NCBI GenBank assembly: GCA_947629275.1 | Contig: CANRDG010000005.1 | Coordinates: forward strand, 1 to 27,970 | Direction: 5' to 3' | DNA from: an uncultured Clostridia bacterium | Lineage (GTDB): Bacteria; Bacillota; Clostridia; Oscillospirales; Ruminococcaceae | DNA: 27,970 nucleotides | Shown here: piece after piece, positions 6,320-13,266 of the stretch | Position numbering within the stretch: position 1 is the stretch's first letter | Layout: each line of letters opens with the position of its first letter | Notes under the pieces: generated by a model | What the model was told of the DNA's origin: nothing | Database searches by the model: none | Seen by the model: the letters and a program-made list of their open reading frames with translations, nothing else | Position numbers and translations under genes: made by a program

Positions 6320-7147
6320 TTAAACGGCGTATTCATCATAGCAGCCCAGCAGCCTGTAGTATGCAAGCTGACTTTTCAGCTTTTCAAAAAGACCGTTTTT
6401 ACGCATTATTTCAAAGTCGCCCACAAAATCTATGTAGAACATAAATTCAAAGTCGGTGTCGGGTATAGGTCGGCTCTCTATTTTTGTAAGATCCGCACCG
6501 TTTTCCGCAAGCAGCCCCAGCAGAGAGTAAAGCGAACCGCATTTGTTTTCAAGGCTGCAAATTATGCTTATCTTGCCGCCCGACAAAACGTCGTCTTTTA
6601 CAGTGTTTTTTATGCATATGAACCGCGTGAAATTGCGGTCGCTGTCCTGAATGTCTCTTTTAAATATTTTCAGACCGTATTCCTTTGCGCAGTCCTCGCT
6701 GCATATCGCAGCTATCCCTTTGTCGTCCTGCTGTGAAACATATCTCGCAGCCGTCGCAGTGTTGGGGTATCCCTCCTGCTCCAGCTTGTTTTTCTTTAAA
6801 AATGCCCTGCACTGCCCCAGAGCCTGCTCGTGAGAAAGCACCTTTTTAACGTCCGAAGCCGCCGCACCCTCTATTCCTGCAAGGCAGTGGCGAATAGGTA
6901 TGCGAACCGCTTTCATTATGCTCACTTCATGCCGTCTCAAAAGGTCATACACCACCGAGACCGAGCCGTTTGTAGAATTTTCTATCGGCAGAACGCCATA
7001 GTCACACAGCCCGTTCTCAACCGAGGTAAACACCGCGTCAAAACTGCGCATGAACATTATGTCCGCGCCCTCTCCGAAAGCCGCTCTGCAAGCCGTCTGC
7101 GAGTTTGCCCCGTATGTGCCCTGACAAGCTACCGTCATGCCGCTCAT
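6320..7147 (-). CDS. pheA: prephenate dehydratase
   Basis: Converts prephenate to phenylpyruvate, the step committed to phenylalanine. The 275-residue protein has a PDT domain at about 4-180, with 'VLPIENSTNGSV' at 52-63 and the catalytic NFTRF motif at 172-176 (T174). A C-terminal ACT domain follows at about 192-270, with 'GSLYSLLGLLAENGADLTKIESRP' elements including ESRP at 224-227, which binds the feedback inhibitor phenylalanine in this family. There is no chorismate mutase domain, so mutase activity must come from elsewhere. The ATG overlaps the aroF TGA (TGATG), and AAGGAG lies 8 nt upstream, indicating translational coupling. Expression should follow the Phe attenuator upstream of aroF. 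Confidence 0.95.
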   Translation of the reverse strand: MSGMTVACQGTYGANSQTACRAAFGEGADIMFMRSFDAVFTSVENGLCDYGVLPIENSTNGSVSVVYDLLRRHEVSIMKAVRIPIRHCLAGIEGAAASDVKKVLSHEQALGQCRAFLKKNKLEQEGYPNTATAARYVSQQDDKGIAAICSEDCAKEYGLKIFKRDIQDSDRNFTRFICIKNTVKDDVLSGGKISIICSLENKCGSLYSLLGLLAENGADLTKIESRPIPDTDFEFMFYIDFVGDFEIMRKNGLFEKLKSQLAYYRLLGCYDEYAV

Positions 7148-8157
7148 CAGTACATCTCCTTAACGGTATCATACAGCGTGCCTACCTGCTTTGAAAGCTC
7201 GTCAAACATCTGCGGCGTGATAGACTGCTGACCGTCACACAGCGCGTGAGGGGGATCGTTGTGTACTTCTATGATAAGTCCGTCTGCGCCTGCCGCAACA
7301 GCCGCAAGGCTCATCGGCTTTACCATAGCCGCAATGCCTGTAGCGTGGCTGGGGTCTATTATAACGGGAAGATGCGTTTTTTCTTTAAGAACTGGGATAG
7401 CCGACAGGTCAAGAGTGTTTCTCGTTGCCGTTTCAAACGTCCTTATTCCCCTCTCGCAGAGTATTACATTCTCGTTGCCGCCTGCCATAATGTACTCCGC
7501 GCTCATCAAAAGTTCCTGTATCGTAGCCGAAAGACCGCGCTTTAAAAGTATCGGCTTGTTTATCTTGCCAAGAGCCTTCAGAAGCTCAAAGTTCTGCATA
7601 TTTCTCGCGCCTACCTGTATAAGGTCAACGTTTTCAAAAAGCGGCAGCTGCGAAAGATCCATTATCTCGGTAACTATCGGCATACCCGTCTTTGCCTTTG
7701 CCTCCGACAAAAGCTCCAGACCGTTTGCTCTCAAACCTTGGAACGCATACGGCGAAGTTCTCGGCTTGAAAGCGCCGCCCCTCAGTATCTTAGCGCCCGA
7801 CGCCTTTACAGACTCGGCTATCGAGCATATCTGCTCCTCGCTCTCAACAGAGCAAGGTCCTGCTATCAGTGTGAACGTACCCTTGCCCACCTTTACGCCG
7901 CCGACGTCTACTATGGTGTCAGTTAGGTGAAATTTGCGGTTTGCCTTTTTGTAAGGCTCCTGTATGCGCTTTACAGACTCAACTATGTCCAGAGCCTCCA
8001 GCATTTCAATGTCCACATGGCTCGTGTCGCCCACAAGACCCAGTACCGTAGAATGTGAGCCTTTTATAGCCTCTATCTCTACACTCTGCTGTTTCAGCCA
8101 TTCTTTCAGATGCTCTACCTGTCCTCTGTCGGCATTCTTTCTCAATACGATGATCAT
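7147..8157 (-). CDS. aroF: 3-deoxy-7-phosphoheptulonate (DAHP) synthase
   Basis: Condenses phosphoenolpyruvate and erythrose 4-phosphate in the first step of the shikimate pathway. The 336-residue protein is the type I-beta form. An N-terminal ferredoxin-like regulatory domain (1-70, starting MIIVLRKNADRGQVEHL) precedes the TIM barrel, with 'LIAGPCSVESEEQ' near 97, 'LRGGAFKPRTSPYAFQG' near 125, 'LLKRG' near 204, and 'PVIIDPSHATG' near 265. The N-terminal domain is the usual site of feedback control. GGAAG lies 7 nt before the ATG. The gene leads the aroF-pheA pair and sits directly downstream of a Phe-rich leader peptide and terminator, which explains its grouping with pheA. Confidence 0.95.
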   Translation of the reverse strand: MIIVLRKNADRGQVEHLKEWLKQQSVEIEAIKGSHSTVLGLVGDTSHVDIEMLEALDIVESVKRIQEPYKKANRKFHLTDTIVDVGGVKVGKGTFTLIAGPCSVESEEQICSIAESVKASGAKILRGGAFKPRTSPYAFQGLRANGLELLSEAKAKTGMPIVTEIMDLSQLPLFENVDLIQVGARNMQNFELLKALGKINKPILLKRGLSATIQELLMSAEYIMAGGNENVILCERGIRTFETATRNTLDLSAIPVLKEKTHLPVIIDPSHATGIAAMVKPMSLAAVAAGADGLIIEVHNDPPHALCDGQQSITPQMFDELSKQVGTLYDTVKEMY

Positions 8158-8191
8158 TGTTTTTTCTTCCTTTCAAAATATAAAAATTTGC

Positions 8192-8226
8192 AAAATAAAA
8201 ACCGCGGCAACGTTTTGTCACCGCGG
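8192..8226 (-). terminator. attenuator terminator upstream of aroF
   Basis: On the minus strand CCGCGGTGAC, loop AAAAC and GTTGCCGCGG (8202-8226) form a 10-bp stem with two G-T pairs, followed by TTTTTATTTT (8192-8201). It lies about 35 nt upstream of the aroF ATG and downstream of the leader peptide stop. It can terminate aroF-pheA transcription before the structural genes. Confidence 0.88.
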
Positions 8227-8345
8227 AGAGCTTACAATATCATGCTAAGTACAAAAGCTCATTTTTCACGGCAACACAAATCAGACTTTCCAAAAAACGA
8301 AAAGTCAAAAAAGCCGTTAAAAAATCGAGCGTTCATAATATACAT
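8202..8345 (-). promoter_or_regulatory. phenylalanine attenuator with alternative hairpins
   Basis: Four segments give a trp/phe-type switch. Segment 1 is AACGGC within the Phe codon cluster (8313-8318). Segment 2 is GTTGCCGTG (8267-8275), just before the leader stop. Segment 3 is CGGTGAC in the terminator's left arm. Segment 4 is GTTGCCGCGG, its right arm. Segment 2 can pair with 1 (helped by a GACTTT/AAAGTC inner stem) or with 3. A ribosome stalled on Phe codons would cover 1, freeing 2 to pair with 3 and preventing the 3:4 terminator. A ribosome reaching the stop would cover 2 and allow termination. The pairings are read from sequence; the behaviour is inferred from known attenuators. Confidence 0.8.
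8259..8345 (-). CDS. phenylalanine-rich leader peptide (pheL-like)
   Basis: A 28-codon ORF in the aroF leader with AGGAG 8 nt before its ATG. Seven of the residues at 8-18 are Phe (positions 8, 9, 12, 13, 15, 17, 18: R-FF-NG-FF-D-F-S-FF), a density not expected by chance. All are TTT codons. The TGA at 8259-8261 lies about 6 nt after segment 2 of the attenuator. The peptide itself probably has no function; its translation reports charged tRNA-Phe. It lies between a consensus promoter (8386-8414) and the terminator at 8202-8226. Confidence 0.88.
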   Translation of the reverse strand: MYIMNARFFNGFFDFSFFGKSDLCCREK

Positions 8346-8385
8346 AGCCGTTTCTCCTAAACAATATCAGATCTTGACAACAGTT

Positions 8386-8414
8386 ATTATAACACCATTT
8401 AGCCTGCTTGTCAA
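8386..8414 (-). promoter_or_regulatory. promoter of the aroF-pheA operon
   Basis: Minus-strand TTGACA (8409-8414), 17-bp spacer, and TATAAT (8386-8391) with TG one base upstream. An inverted repeat, CTTGACAA at 8373-8380 and TTGTCAAG at 8408-8415, brackets the core promoter, one arm being the -35 itself and the other lying near the start site. Confidence 0.88.
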
Positions 8415-8442
8415 GCGTTATAAAGAAATTTTTTGCCAAAAC

Positions 8443-8781
8443 TTATAGAAGCAGATACCCCAGCGCCAGCATAAGCTTTACGTCCGCGCCGTTTTTGTAA
8501 AGTATGTATATCAGCATACCGATAAGCGCCTTTTCCTCGTCTATCTTCGTGTCGTGACCGAGTATCGAGCTGAGTATGCCGCCTATGCCGCCCTGTTTCT
8601 GTGCAGGCGGCGCAGGGGCAGCAGGCGGAGGCGGCGGTGGGGGCGGAACAGTTTGCGCGTTTTCAGTGCGGCGTTCACCGCTGAAATTTATGGGTATCTG
8701 CGCGCGCCTTTGCATTTCCCTTGCCCGTGCAATAGCCTCCTGCCTCATTCTGTCAAACTGTACCTCGTCATAAGATGCCAA
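8443..8781 (-). CDS. unrecognised small protein with polyproline linker
   Basis: About 112 residues from a TTG at 8781. It has a helical, Arg-rich N-terminus ('FDRMRQEAIARAREMQRRAQ'), a linker with eight consecutive prolines followed by Ala/Pro repeats, a 'GGIGGILSSILG' Gly-rich segment, and a hydrophobic C-terminus ('ALIGMLIYILYKNG', 'LMLALGYLLL') that may be a membrane or packing helix. The TTG is preferred over the GTG at 8790 because GGAGG lies 8 nt before the TTG but directly abuts the GTG. It overlaps the end of the preceding gene by 14 nt, so the two are translationally coupled. No known family recognised. The polyproline tract implies a dependence on EF-P. Confidence 0.72.
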   Translation of the reverse strand: MASYDEVQFDRMRQEAIARAREMQRRAQIPINFSGERRTENAQTVPPPPPPPPAAPAPPAQKQGGIGGILSSILGHDTKIDEEKALIGMLIYILYKNGADVKLMLALGYLLL

Positions 8782-9157
8782 GCAGGTCACCTCCGAGTAT
8801 GCCGCTCTCTTTCAGCGCAGGAAGAAGCGACATTATCCTGAACAGAGATACAAGTTTGTCTACCTTGCGCTGCGATTCTTCTTTCAAAAGCGGCTTTAAA
8901 GCTATCAAAAAGTCTCTGTTCTTGTCAGGCTGCGAAGCCCTTGCCATAACGCTTTGCAGCGCCAGCAGCTTGTTCATATCAATGCCCTGCTGCTGCGCCC
9001 CATATGACTGACCTGTGTTTTGAATGTTTTGCGCCGGCGCGCCGCCCTGTGGCATATCACCTTGCGGCTGAGAGAACATCTGCGCCAGCTGACTTAGCTG
9101 CTCCATGCTCTCCTTGTCGTTAAGTATGCCCTGTATCTTGCCCATCAGGTCGTCCAT
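8768..9157 (-). CDS. unrecognised 129-aa protein
   Basis: A helical N-terminus ('MDDLMGKIQGILNDKESMEQ') leads to a Gln/Gly/Pro-rich middle (about 33-58), then a helical C-terminal half ('LLALQSVMARASQPDKNRDFLIALKPLLKEE') ending 'SGILGGDLLGIL'. No membrane span or catalytic motif is clear. GAGGAGGG precedes the ATG. It is the middle of three small genes in one direction: 12 nt after the 9170-9409 gene and overlapping the 8443-8781 gene. The shared style (short helical proteins with Gln/Met-rich or low-complexity linkers) suggests the three act together, but nothing indicates how. Confidence 0.72.
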   Translation of the reverse strand: MDDLMGKIQGILNDKESMEQLSQLAQMFSQPQGDMPQGGAPAQNIQNTGQSYGAQQQGIDMNKLLALQSVMARASQPDKNRDFLIALKPLLKEESQRKVDKLVSLFRIMSLLPALKESGILGGDLLGIL

Positions 9158-9169
9158 AGCTTACCCTCC

Positions 9170-9409
9170 TCAGCTTTTCAGCTTTTTTATTATCTCCTGC
9201 GCCTGAGGCGTTGCAAGTATCCTCTGCGCCATCGTGGGGTTTGAAAGCGCGTTCATAAGTTTTGCGCTGTCCTGCGCCGAAAGCCCTTTCATGGCCGCGT
9301 CAAGTTTACCGCTCTCCAGCTGTTTTTGCAGCTCCTGCGGAGACATACCCAACTTTGCGCTTACAACGCCGAGCATTTTCTGTTTAGATCTCTGATCCAT
9401 GTTGTTCAT
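9170..9409 (-). CDS. unrecognised small helical protein
   Basis: About 79 residues from the ATG at 9409: 'MNNMDQRSKQKMLGVVSAKL' followed by amphipathic helices with 'SPQELQKQLESGKLDAAMKG', 'SAKLMNALSNPTMAQRILAT' and 'AQEIIKKLKS'. This resembles short helical-repeat domains but no family is certain. An upstream ATG at 9439 is in frame, but the TATAAT at 9442-9447 would place the transcription start within it, so 9409 (AAAGG about 11 nt upstream) or 9400 is more likely. It is the first of three co-directional small genes and diverges from the metallophosphoesterase gene. Confidence 0.68.
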   Translation of the reverse strand: MNNMDQRSKQKMLGVVSAKLGMSPQELQKQLESGKLDAAMKGLSAQDSAKLMNALSNPTMAQRILATPQAQEIIKKLKS

Positions 9410-9441
9410 ATATATGCCACTGCCTTTCATAAATTTCATAT

Positions 9442-9447
9442 ATTATA
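9442..9447 (-). promoter_or_regulatory. -10 element for the 8443-9409 gene trio
   Basis: Minus-strand TATAAT at 9442-9447. No good -35 is present (CTATTT at 17 bp). It overlaps the divergent metallophosphoesterase promoter region (9461-9489). Confidence 0.45.
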
Positions 9448-9460
9448 ATAGTTTGTACTC

Positions 9461-9489
9461 TTGAAAATAGCTTCGGTATATGTTACAAT
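9461..9489 (+). promoter_or_regulatory. promoter of the metallophosphoesterase gene
   Basis: TTGAAA at 9461-9466, 17-bp spacer, TACAAT at 9484-9489 with TG one base upstream. The start would be near 9496, which rules out the longer in-frame start at 9461. Confidence 0.7.
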
Positions 9490-9523
9490 AGTATTATCTT
9501 TTTATAAAGGAATGTCTGTAAGT

Positions 9524-10012
9524 ATGGGTACAAAAACTCTCAAACGAATAATCGCATTTTCAGATACTCACGGCAAAAGAAACGTGATGTATGACATCTT
9601 GCAGAAAAAAGCCGATGTGTATATCTTCCTCGGCGACGGCGAAAGAGAGCTTGACGCCATGAAAGAACTGTTTCCGCAAAAACAGATACTAAGCGTGTGC
9701 GGCAACTGCGATATATTCTCTCAGCAGCCGAAGATAGGTCTTTACAGCGCCGAGGGCGTTCGCATAATGTTCACCCACGGACACGAGCATAAGGTAAAAT
9801 ATACGCTTGACTATCTTCTGAAGCTTGCAAAGGATAACGACATTCAGGTCATGCTGTTCGGTCATACCCATTGCAGGCGGCTCGAATATGTTGACGGCGT
9901 GTATCTTCTCAACCCCGGCAGCGCAGCCGAGCCGCGGGACTTTCTGCCGCCCTCGTATGCCTACATAGATATAACCGACGCAGGTTTGTTCTGTACCCAC
10001 GCAAACGTCTGA
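9524..10012 (+). CDS. YfcE/MJ0936-type metallophosphoesterase
   Basis: A 162-residue calcineurin-like phosphoesterase that should hydrolyse phosphodiesters using two metal ions. All motifs are present in order: SDTHG (D14, H16), GDGE (D38), GNCD at 60-63 (N61; the usual GNHD has Cys in place of His), THGHEH at 84-89, and GHTH at 113-116. The GNCD variant is common in this small bacterial group. The start at 9524 (MGTKTLKRIIAFSDTHG) is chosen because the frame upstream contains the promoter; AAAGGA lies 12 nt before it, which is somewhat long. The substrate is unknown. The FAD oxidoreductase gene follows 62 nt later without a clear terminator. Confidence 0.88.
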   Translation: MGTKTLKRIIAFSDTHGKRNVMYDILQKKADVYIFLGDGERELDAMKELFPQKQILSVCGNCDIFSQQPKIGLYSAEGVRIMFTHGHEHKVKYTLDYLLKLAKDNDIQVMLFGHTHCRRLEYVDGVYLLNPGSAAEPRDFLPPSYAYIDITDAGLFCTHANV

Positions 10013-10074
10013 TACATTATATGCAAAACAAAATGATTTGTTGCAGACAATAATTTTACGGAGATGAAATTCAA

Positions 10075-11625
10075 ATGAAAAAGGCTGTCATAATAGGCGC
10101 AGGTCCTGCCGGCATAACAGCGGCGGTGGAGCTTTTAAAAACGGGCGAATACTCCGTCACCGTGCTGGAGGCGACCGGCAGCATAGGCGGCATATCGCAG
10201 ACCGTTTCATACAGCGGCAACAGAATGGATATAGGCGGCCACCGCTTTTTCTCTAAAAACGATACCGTCACAAAGTGGTGGGAGGAGCTTATGCCCATGC
10301 AGGGCGCGCCATCTTACGACGATAAGGTGCTTTGCCGCGAAAGACCCCTTGCCGAAGGCGGCCCCGACCCAGAAAAAGAGGATCGCGTAATGCTTGTCAG
10401 GGAGAGAGTCTCGCGCATATATTACAATAACCATTTTTTCGACTACCCTATCTCTATGAAGCCGCAGACCATAAAAAACATGGGTCTGCTGACGACATTC
10501 AAAGCAGGCATGAGCTACCTTAAAGCGTGTATGTTCAAAAAGCCGGAAAGCAGCCTAGAAAACTTTTATATAAACCGCTTTGGCAAGGTGCTTTACTCTA
10601 TGTTCTTTGAAGGCTACACCGAAAAGCTGTGGGGCAGACACCCGAGCGAGATCTCAGCCGACTGGGGCGCGCAGAGGGTAAAGGGGCTGTCTATCACAGC
10701 ACTTTTAAAAGATATGGCAGGCAAGGCATTTCATATAAAGAACAGAAATGTGGAAACTTCTCTTATAGAAAGATTTGTCTACCCCAAATACGGCCCGGGT
10801 CAGCTTTGGGAAACAGCCGCCGAAAAAGTAAAAAGCTTAGGCGGCGAAATACTCATGCGGCACGAGGTAAAAAAAGTAATGTGCAGATCAAGGCACGTCA
10901 CCTCGGTGGTGTGCGATACCCCAAACGGCATGAAAACAATTGAGGGCGATGTTTTCCTCTCCACCATGCCTATAAAAGACTTAATTGCCGCCATGGACGG
11001 CGACAGACCATGCGGCGTGGTGCAGCGCATAGCAAGAAGACTTCCCTACCGCGACTTTATGACCGCAGGCTTGCTTGTAAACAAACTTGCTCTAAAAAAT
11101 AATACAAATATCCCCACCTTGGGAGATATAGTGCCTGACTGCTGGATATACGTTCAGGACAAGAGCGTTAAAATGGGCAGGATACAGATATTCAACAACT
11201 GGTCGCCGTATATGGTGAAGGATCCCGAAAACACCGTGTGGCTGGGACTTGAATACTTCTGCTCCGAGGGCGACGATATGTGGAACACGCAAGATCGCGA
11301 CTTTATAAAATTTGCCGCCAAAGAGCTTGAAAAAATAGGCGTTATACAAAGCGCCGACGACGTTATAGACGCGCACGTTGAAAGGGTCAAGAAAGCTTAT
11401 CCTGCGTATTTTGACACCTACAAGCACCTAGGCACAGTCATAAAATTTCTTGATACTTTTGATAACCTTTACTGCATGGGCAGAAACGGTCAGCACCGAT
11501 ACAACAATATGGATCACTCCATGCTCACCGCTTTTGAAACTGTAAGAGCTATCACAGAAAACAAAAAGAGCCGCAAAGACATCTGGAACGTAAACGCGGA
11601 AAAGGAGTACCATGAAGAAAAGTAA
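10075..11625 (+). CDS. FAD/NAD(P)-binding oxidoreductase (amine oxidase / UDP-galactopyranose mutase-like)
   Basis: A 516-residue flavoprotein. The Rossmann dinucleotide fold is at the N-terminus: GAGPAG at 8-13 and E32 at the end of the second strand ('VTVLEATGSIGGI'), followed by 'DIGGHRFFSK' at 52-61, a motif of protoporphyrinogen-oxidase-like and mutase-like flavoproteins. The C-terminal FAD segment 'CMGRNGQHRYNNMDHSM' is also typical. The reaction is unproven. Relatives are often found beside membrane glycosyltransferases, and here the stop overlaps a GT-C gene by 14 nt, so a role in modifying a lipid-linked or surface sugar is a reasonable inference. CGGAGATG precedes the ATG. There is no signal peptide, so it is cytoplasmic. 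Confidence 0.85.
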   Translation: MKKAVIIGAGPAGITAAVELLKTGEYSVTVLEATGSIGGISQTVSYSGNRMDIGGHRFFSKNDTVTKWWEELMPMQGAPSYDDKVLCRERPLAEGGPDPEKEDRVMLVRERVSRIYYNNHFFDYPISMKPQTIKNMGLLTTFKAGMSYLKACMFKKPESSLENFYINRFGKVLYSMFFEGYTEKLWGRHPSEISADWGAQRVKGLSITALLKDMAGKAFHIKNRNVETSLIERFVYPKYGPGQLWETAAEKVKSLGGEILMRHEVKKVMCRSRHVTSVVCDTPNGMKTIEGDVFLSTMPIKDLIAAMDGDRPCGVVQRIARRLPYRDFMTAGLLVNKLALKNNTNIPTLGDIVPDCWIYVQDKSVKMGRIQIFNNWSPYMVKDPENTVWLGLEYFCSEGDDMWNTQDRDFIKFAAKELEKIGVIQSADDVIDAHVERVKKAYPAYFDTYKHLGTVIKFLDTFDNLYCMGRNGQHRYNNMDHSMLTAFETVRAITENKKSRKDIWNVNAEKEYHEEK

Positions 11626-13189
11626 GATCTATGCCTTAGCCGCGGCAGAATGGCAAGCAGTGAGAGAACACCCGTATATCGCAGTGTTTTTGCTTTGCGC
11701 CGTACTCACTTTCACGGGGTACAACTACTCAGTGCTGGAGATTTCTCACATTGAATTGCTGTTTTTGATACTAGCCCTGCTTGCTGCGGCAGCTGTCGCT
11801 ATGATATACTTTTTGCTTAGGCACAAAAACATACCTGCCCTGCGCGAAAAGGCGGCGCTGCTGCTCGTTTTTGCCGAGGGCTTTGTGTTCCGCTTTATGT
11901 ATGTCCTTGAAACGCCCATTACGCTGCGGCAAAATGACGTTCACAATTTTGGCGGCACAAGCGGTCATGCCGCGTATATAGAGTATATCTACAAAAACTT
12001 CTCGCTCCCCAAAGGCGACCCCACCGCGACATGGCAGTTTTACCACCCACCCGTACATCATATCATCTCCGCCGCGTGGATGAGAGTCCTTACATTTTTG
12101 GGCGTGCCGTACAAAAGCGCGTGCGAGAACATACAGGCTCTTACGCTTTTTTACTCCTGCTGCTGCCTTATACTTACCTATAAAATACTGCGGTATTTCG
12201 GTCTTAAAGGCAAGCCCATAGTCTGTGCGCTGTCAATAGTCGCTTTTCACCCGTCAATGGTGATAATGTCGGGAAGCATAAACAATGACATACTTTCGAT
12301 AACATTTGCAATTGCCGCATTGTACAAAGCGCTTTTGTGGTATCGCGAGCCAAATATGAACAATACCTTAGAAACAGCCCTGCTAATAGGTCTGGGTATG
12401 TCAACAAAGCTGTCTGCCGCACTTGTTGCCCCTGCCATAGCTGTAATTTTCCTTTGCGGTATGTATAAGTACCGCAGCGATATTATTAACATTCTCGGAA
12501 GACTTGTAATTTTTGCTTTTGTATGCTTTCCGCTGGGTCTTTGGTGGAGCATAAAATGCTTTGTACAGTACAGAATGCCTTTCGGCTATGTGCCGGATCT
12601 AGGCGGCAGCAAAAGTTTTCAGTACGTCGGTAATATTCCCACCGCAAAAAGGCTTTTCGACTTCAGCCTGTTTCAGTTTGAAAATGTTTTTGAGCAGTGG
12701 GGCGGATCGGCAAGCAACAGCTATTACGAATACAACCCCACTATAGCGTTTCTTAAAAACTCCCTCTTTGGCGAACACATGAGCTCTAAGCCTTTCAGCG
12801 GCATAAAGTACGCCGCACCGCAAACGCTTTTCTATGTGGCGCTGTTACTGGCAGTCATATCATTTGTATCGCTTATCGCCGTGCAGTTTATAAAAGGCAA
12901 GAACAGAATGCCCCATCTCGCGCTGCTTGTAGCCCACGCAACATACATGATAAGTTACTACAGATTTTGTTTCAGCTTCCCCTACACCTGCACGATGAAT
13001 TTCCGCTATATCATACCTACCATGGTAATAGGCGCAGTATTCATGGGCATAATGCTGCAAAAGGCAAAAAACGCGCCTAAACGAAACGCCGCTGCTCAGT
13101 ACTGCAACGCCCTGACCTACACCACGGCAGCAATATACTGCATTTTTTCATGGCTGACATATTGCTTTCTGTTCGCGGCGCAGATGTAA
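11612..13189 (+). CDS. multi-pass GT-C glycosyltransferase (GT39/ArnT-like)
   Basis: A 525-residue membrane protein with roughly ten or more hydrophobic segments, for example at 22-40, 47-69, 82-98, 174-192 and 203-221, with more towards the C-terminus. The first large loop carries 'RQNDVHNFGGTSGHAAYIEYIY' features (N108-D109, H119, Y122), where GT-C enzymes place their catalytic acidic residue, then FYHPPVHH at 143-150, equivalent to the 'QPPLYH' motif of GT39-like transferases, and INNDIL at 223-228. Such enzymes transfer sugars from polyprenyl-phosphate donors outside the membrane. The donor and acceptor are unknown. It overlaps the FAD oxidoreductase by 14 nt, indicating coupled translation, and is followed by a bidirectional terminator. 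Confidence 0.82.
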   Translation: MKKSKIYALAAAEWQAVREHPYIAVFLLCAVLTFTGYNYSVLEISHIELLFLILALLAAAAVAMIYFLLRHKNIPALREKAALLLVFAEGFVFRFMYVLETPITLRQNDVHNFGGTSGHAAYIEYIYKNFSLPKGDPTATWQFYHPPVHHIISAAWMRVLTFLGVPYKSACENIQALTLFYSCCCLILTYKILRYFGLKGKPIVCALSIVAFHPSMVIMSGSINNDILSITFAIAALYKALLWYREPNMNNTLETALLIGLGMSTKLSAALVAPAIAVIFLCGMYKYRSDIINILGRLVIFAFVCFPLGLWWSIKCFVQYRMPFGYVPDLGGSKSFQYVGNIPTAKRLFDFSLFQFENVFEQWGGSASNSYYEYNPTIAFLKNSLFGEHMSSKPFSGIKYAAPQTLFYVALLLAVISFVSLIAVQFIKGKNRMPHLALLVAHATYMISYYRFCFSFPYTCTMNFRYIIPTMVIGAVFMGIMLQKAKNAPKRNAAAQYCNALTYTTAAIYCIFSWLTYCFLFAAQM

Positions 13190-13205
13190 CTTAAATAAAA
13201 ATATA

Positions 13206-13240
13206 AAAAATATCTCACGGCGCAACCATGAGATATTTTT
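13206..13240. terminator. bidirectional intrinsic terminator
   Basis: A perfect 12-bp hairpin, AAAAATATCTCA (13206-13217) and TGAGATATTTTT (13229-13240), with an 11-nt loop. A T-run is provided in both directions. It separates the convergent glycosyltransferase gene and rplA, so it also ends the ribosomal-protein operon. Confidence 0.88.
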
Positions 13241-13266
13241 ATTTGCAAATTTAATTATCGTATTTT

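Noticed and set aside
8202..8345. T-box riboswitch in front of aroF
   Set aside because: No T-box sequence or specifier stem is visible; the Phe-codon leader ORF and alternative pairings explain the terminator better.
8625..8648. G-rich run (on the plus strand) as a G-quadruplex or sequencing artefact
   Set aside because: It is simply the antisense of eight CCN proline codons, and the reading frame stays open on both sides.
9461..9523. Longer N-terminus of the metallophosphoesterase from a TTG at 9461
   Set aside because: That TTG is the -35 box; the start at 9524 leaves the SDTHG motif at its usual distance from the N-terminus.
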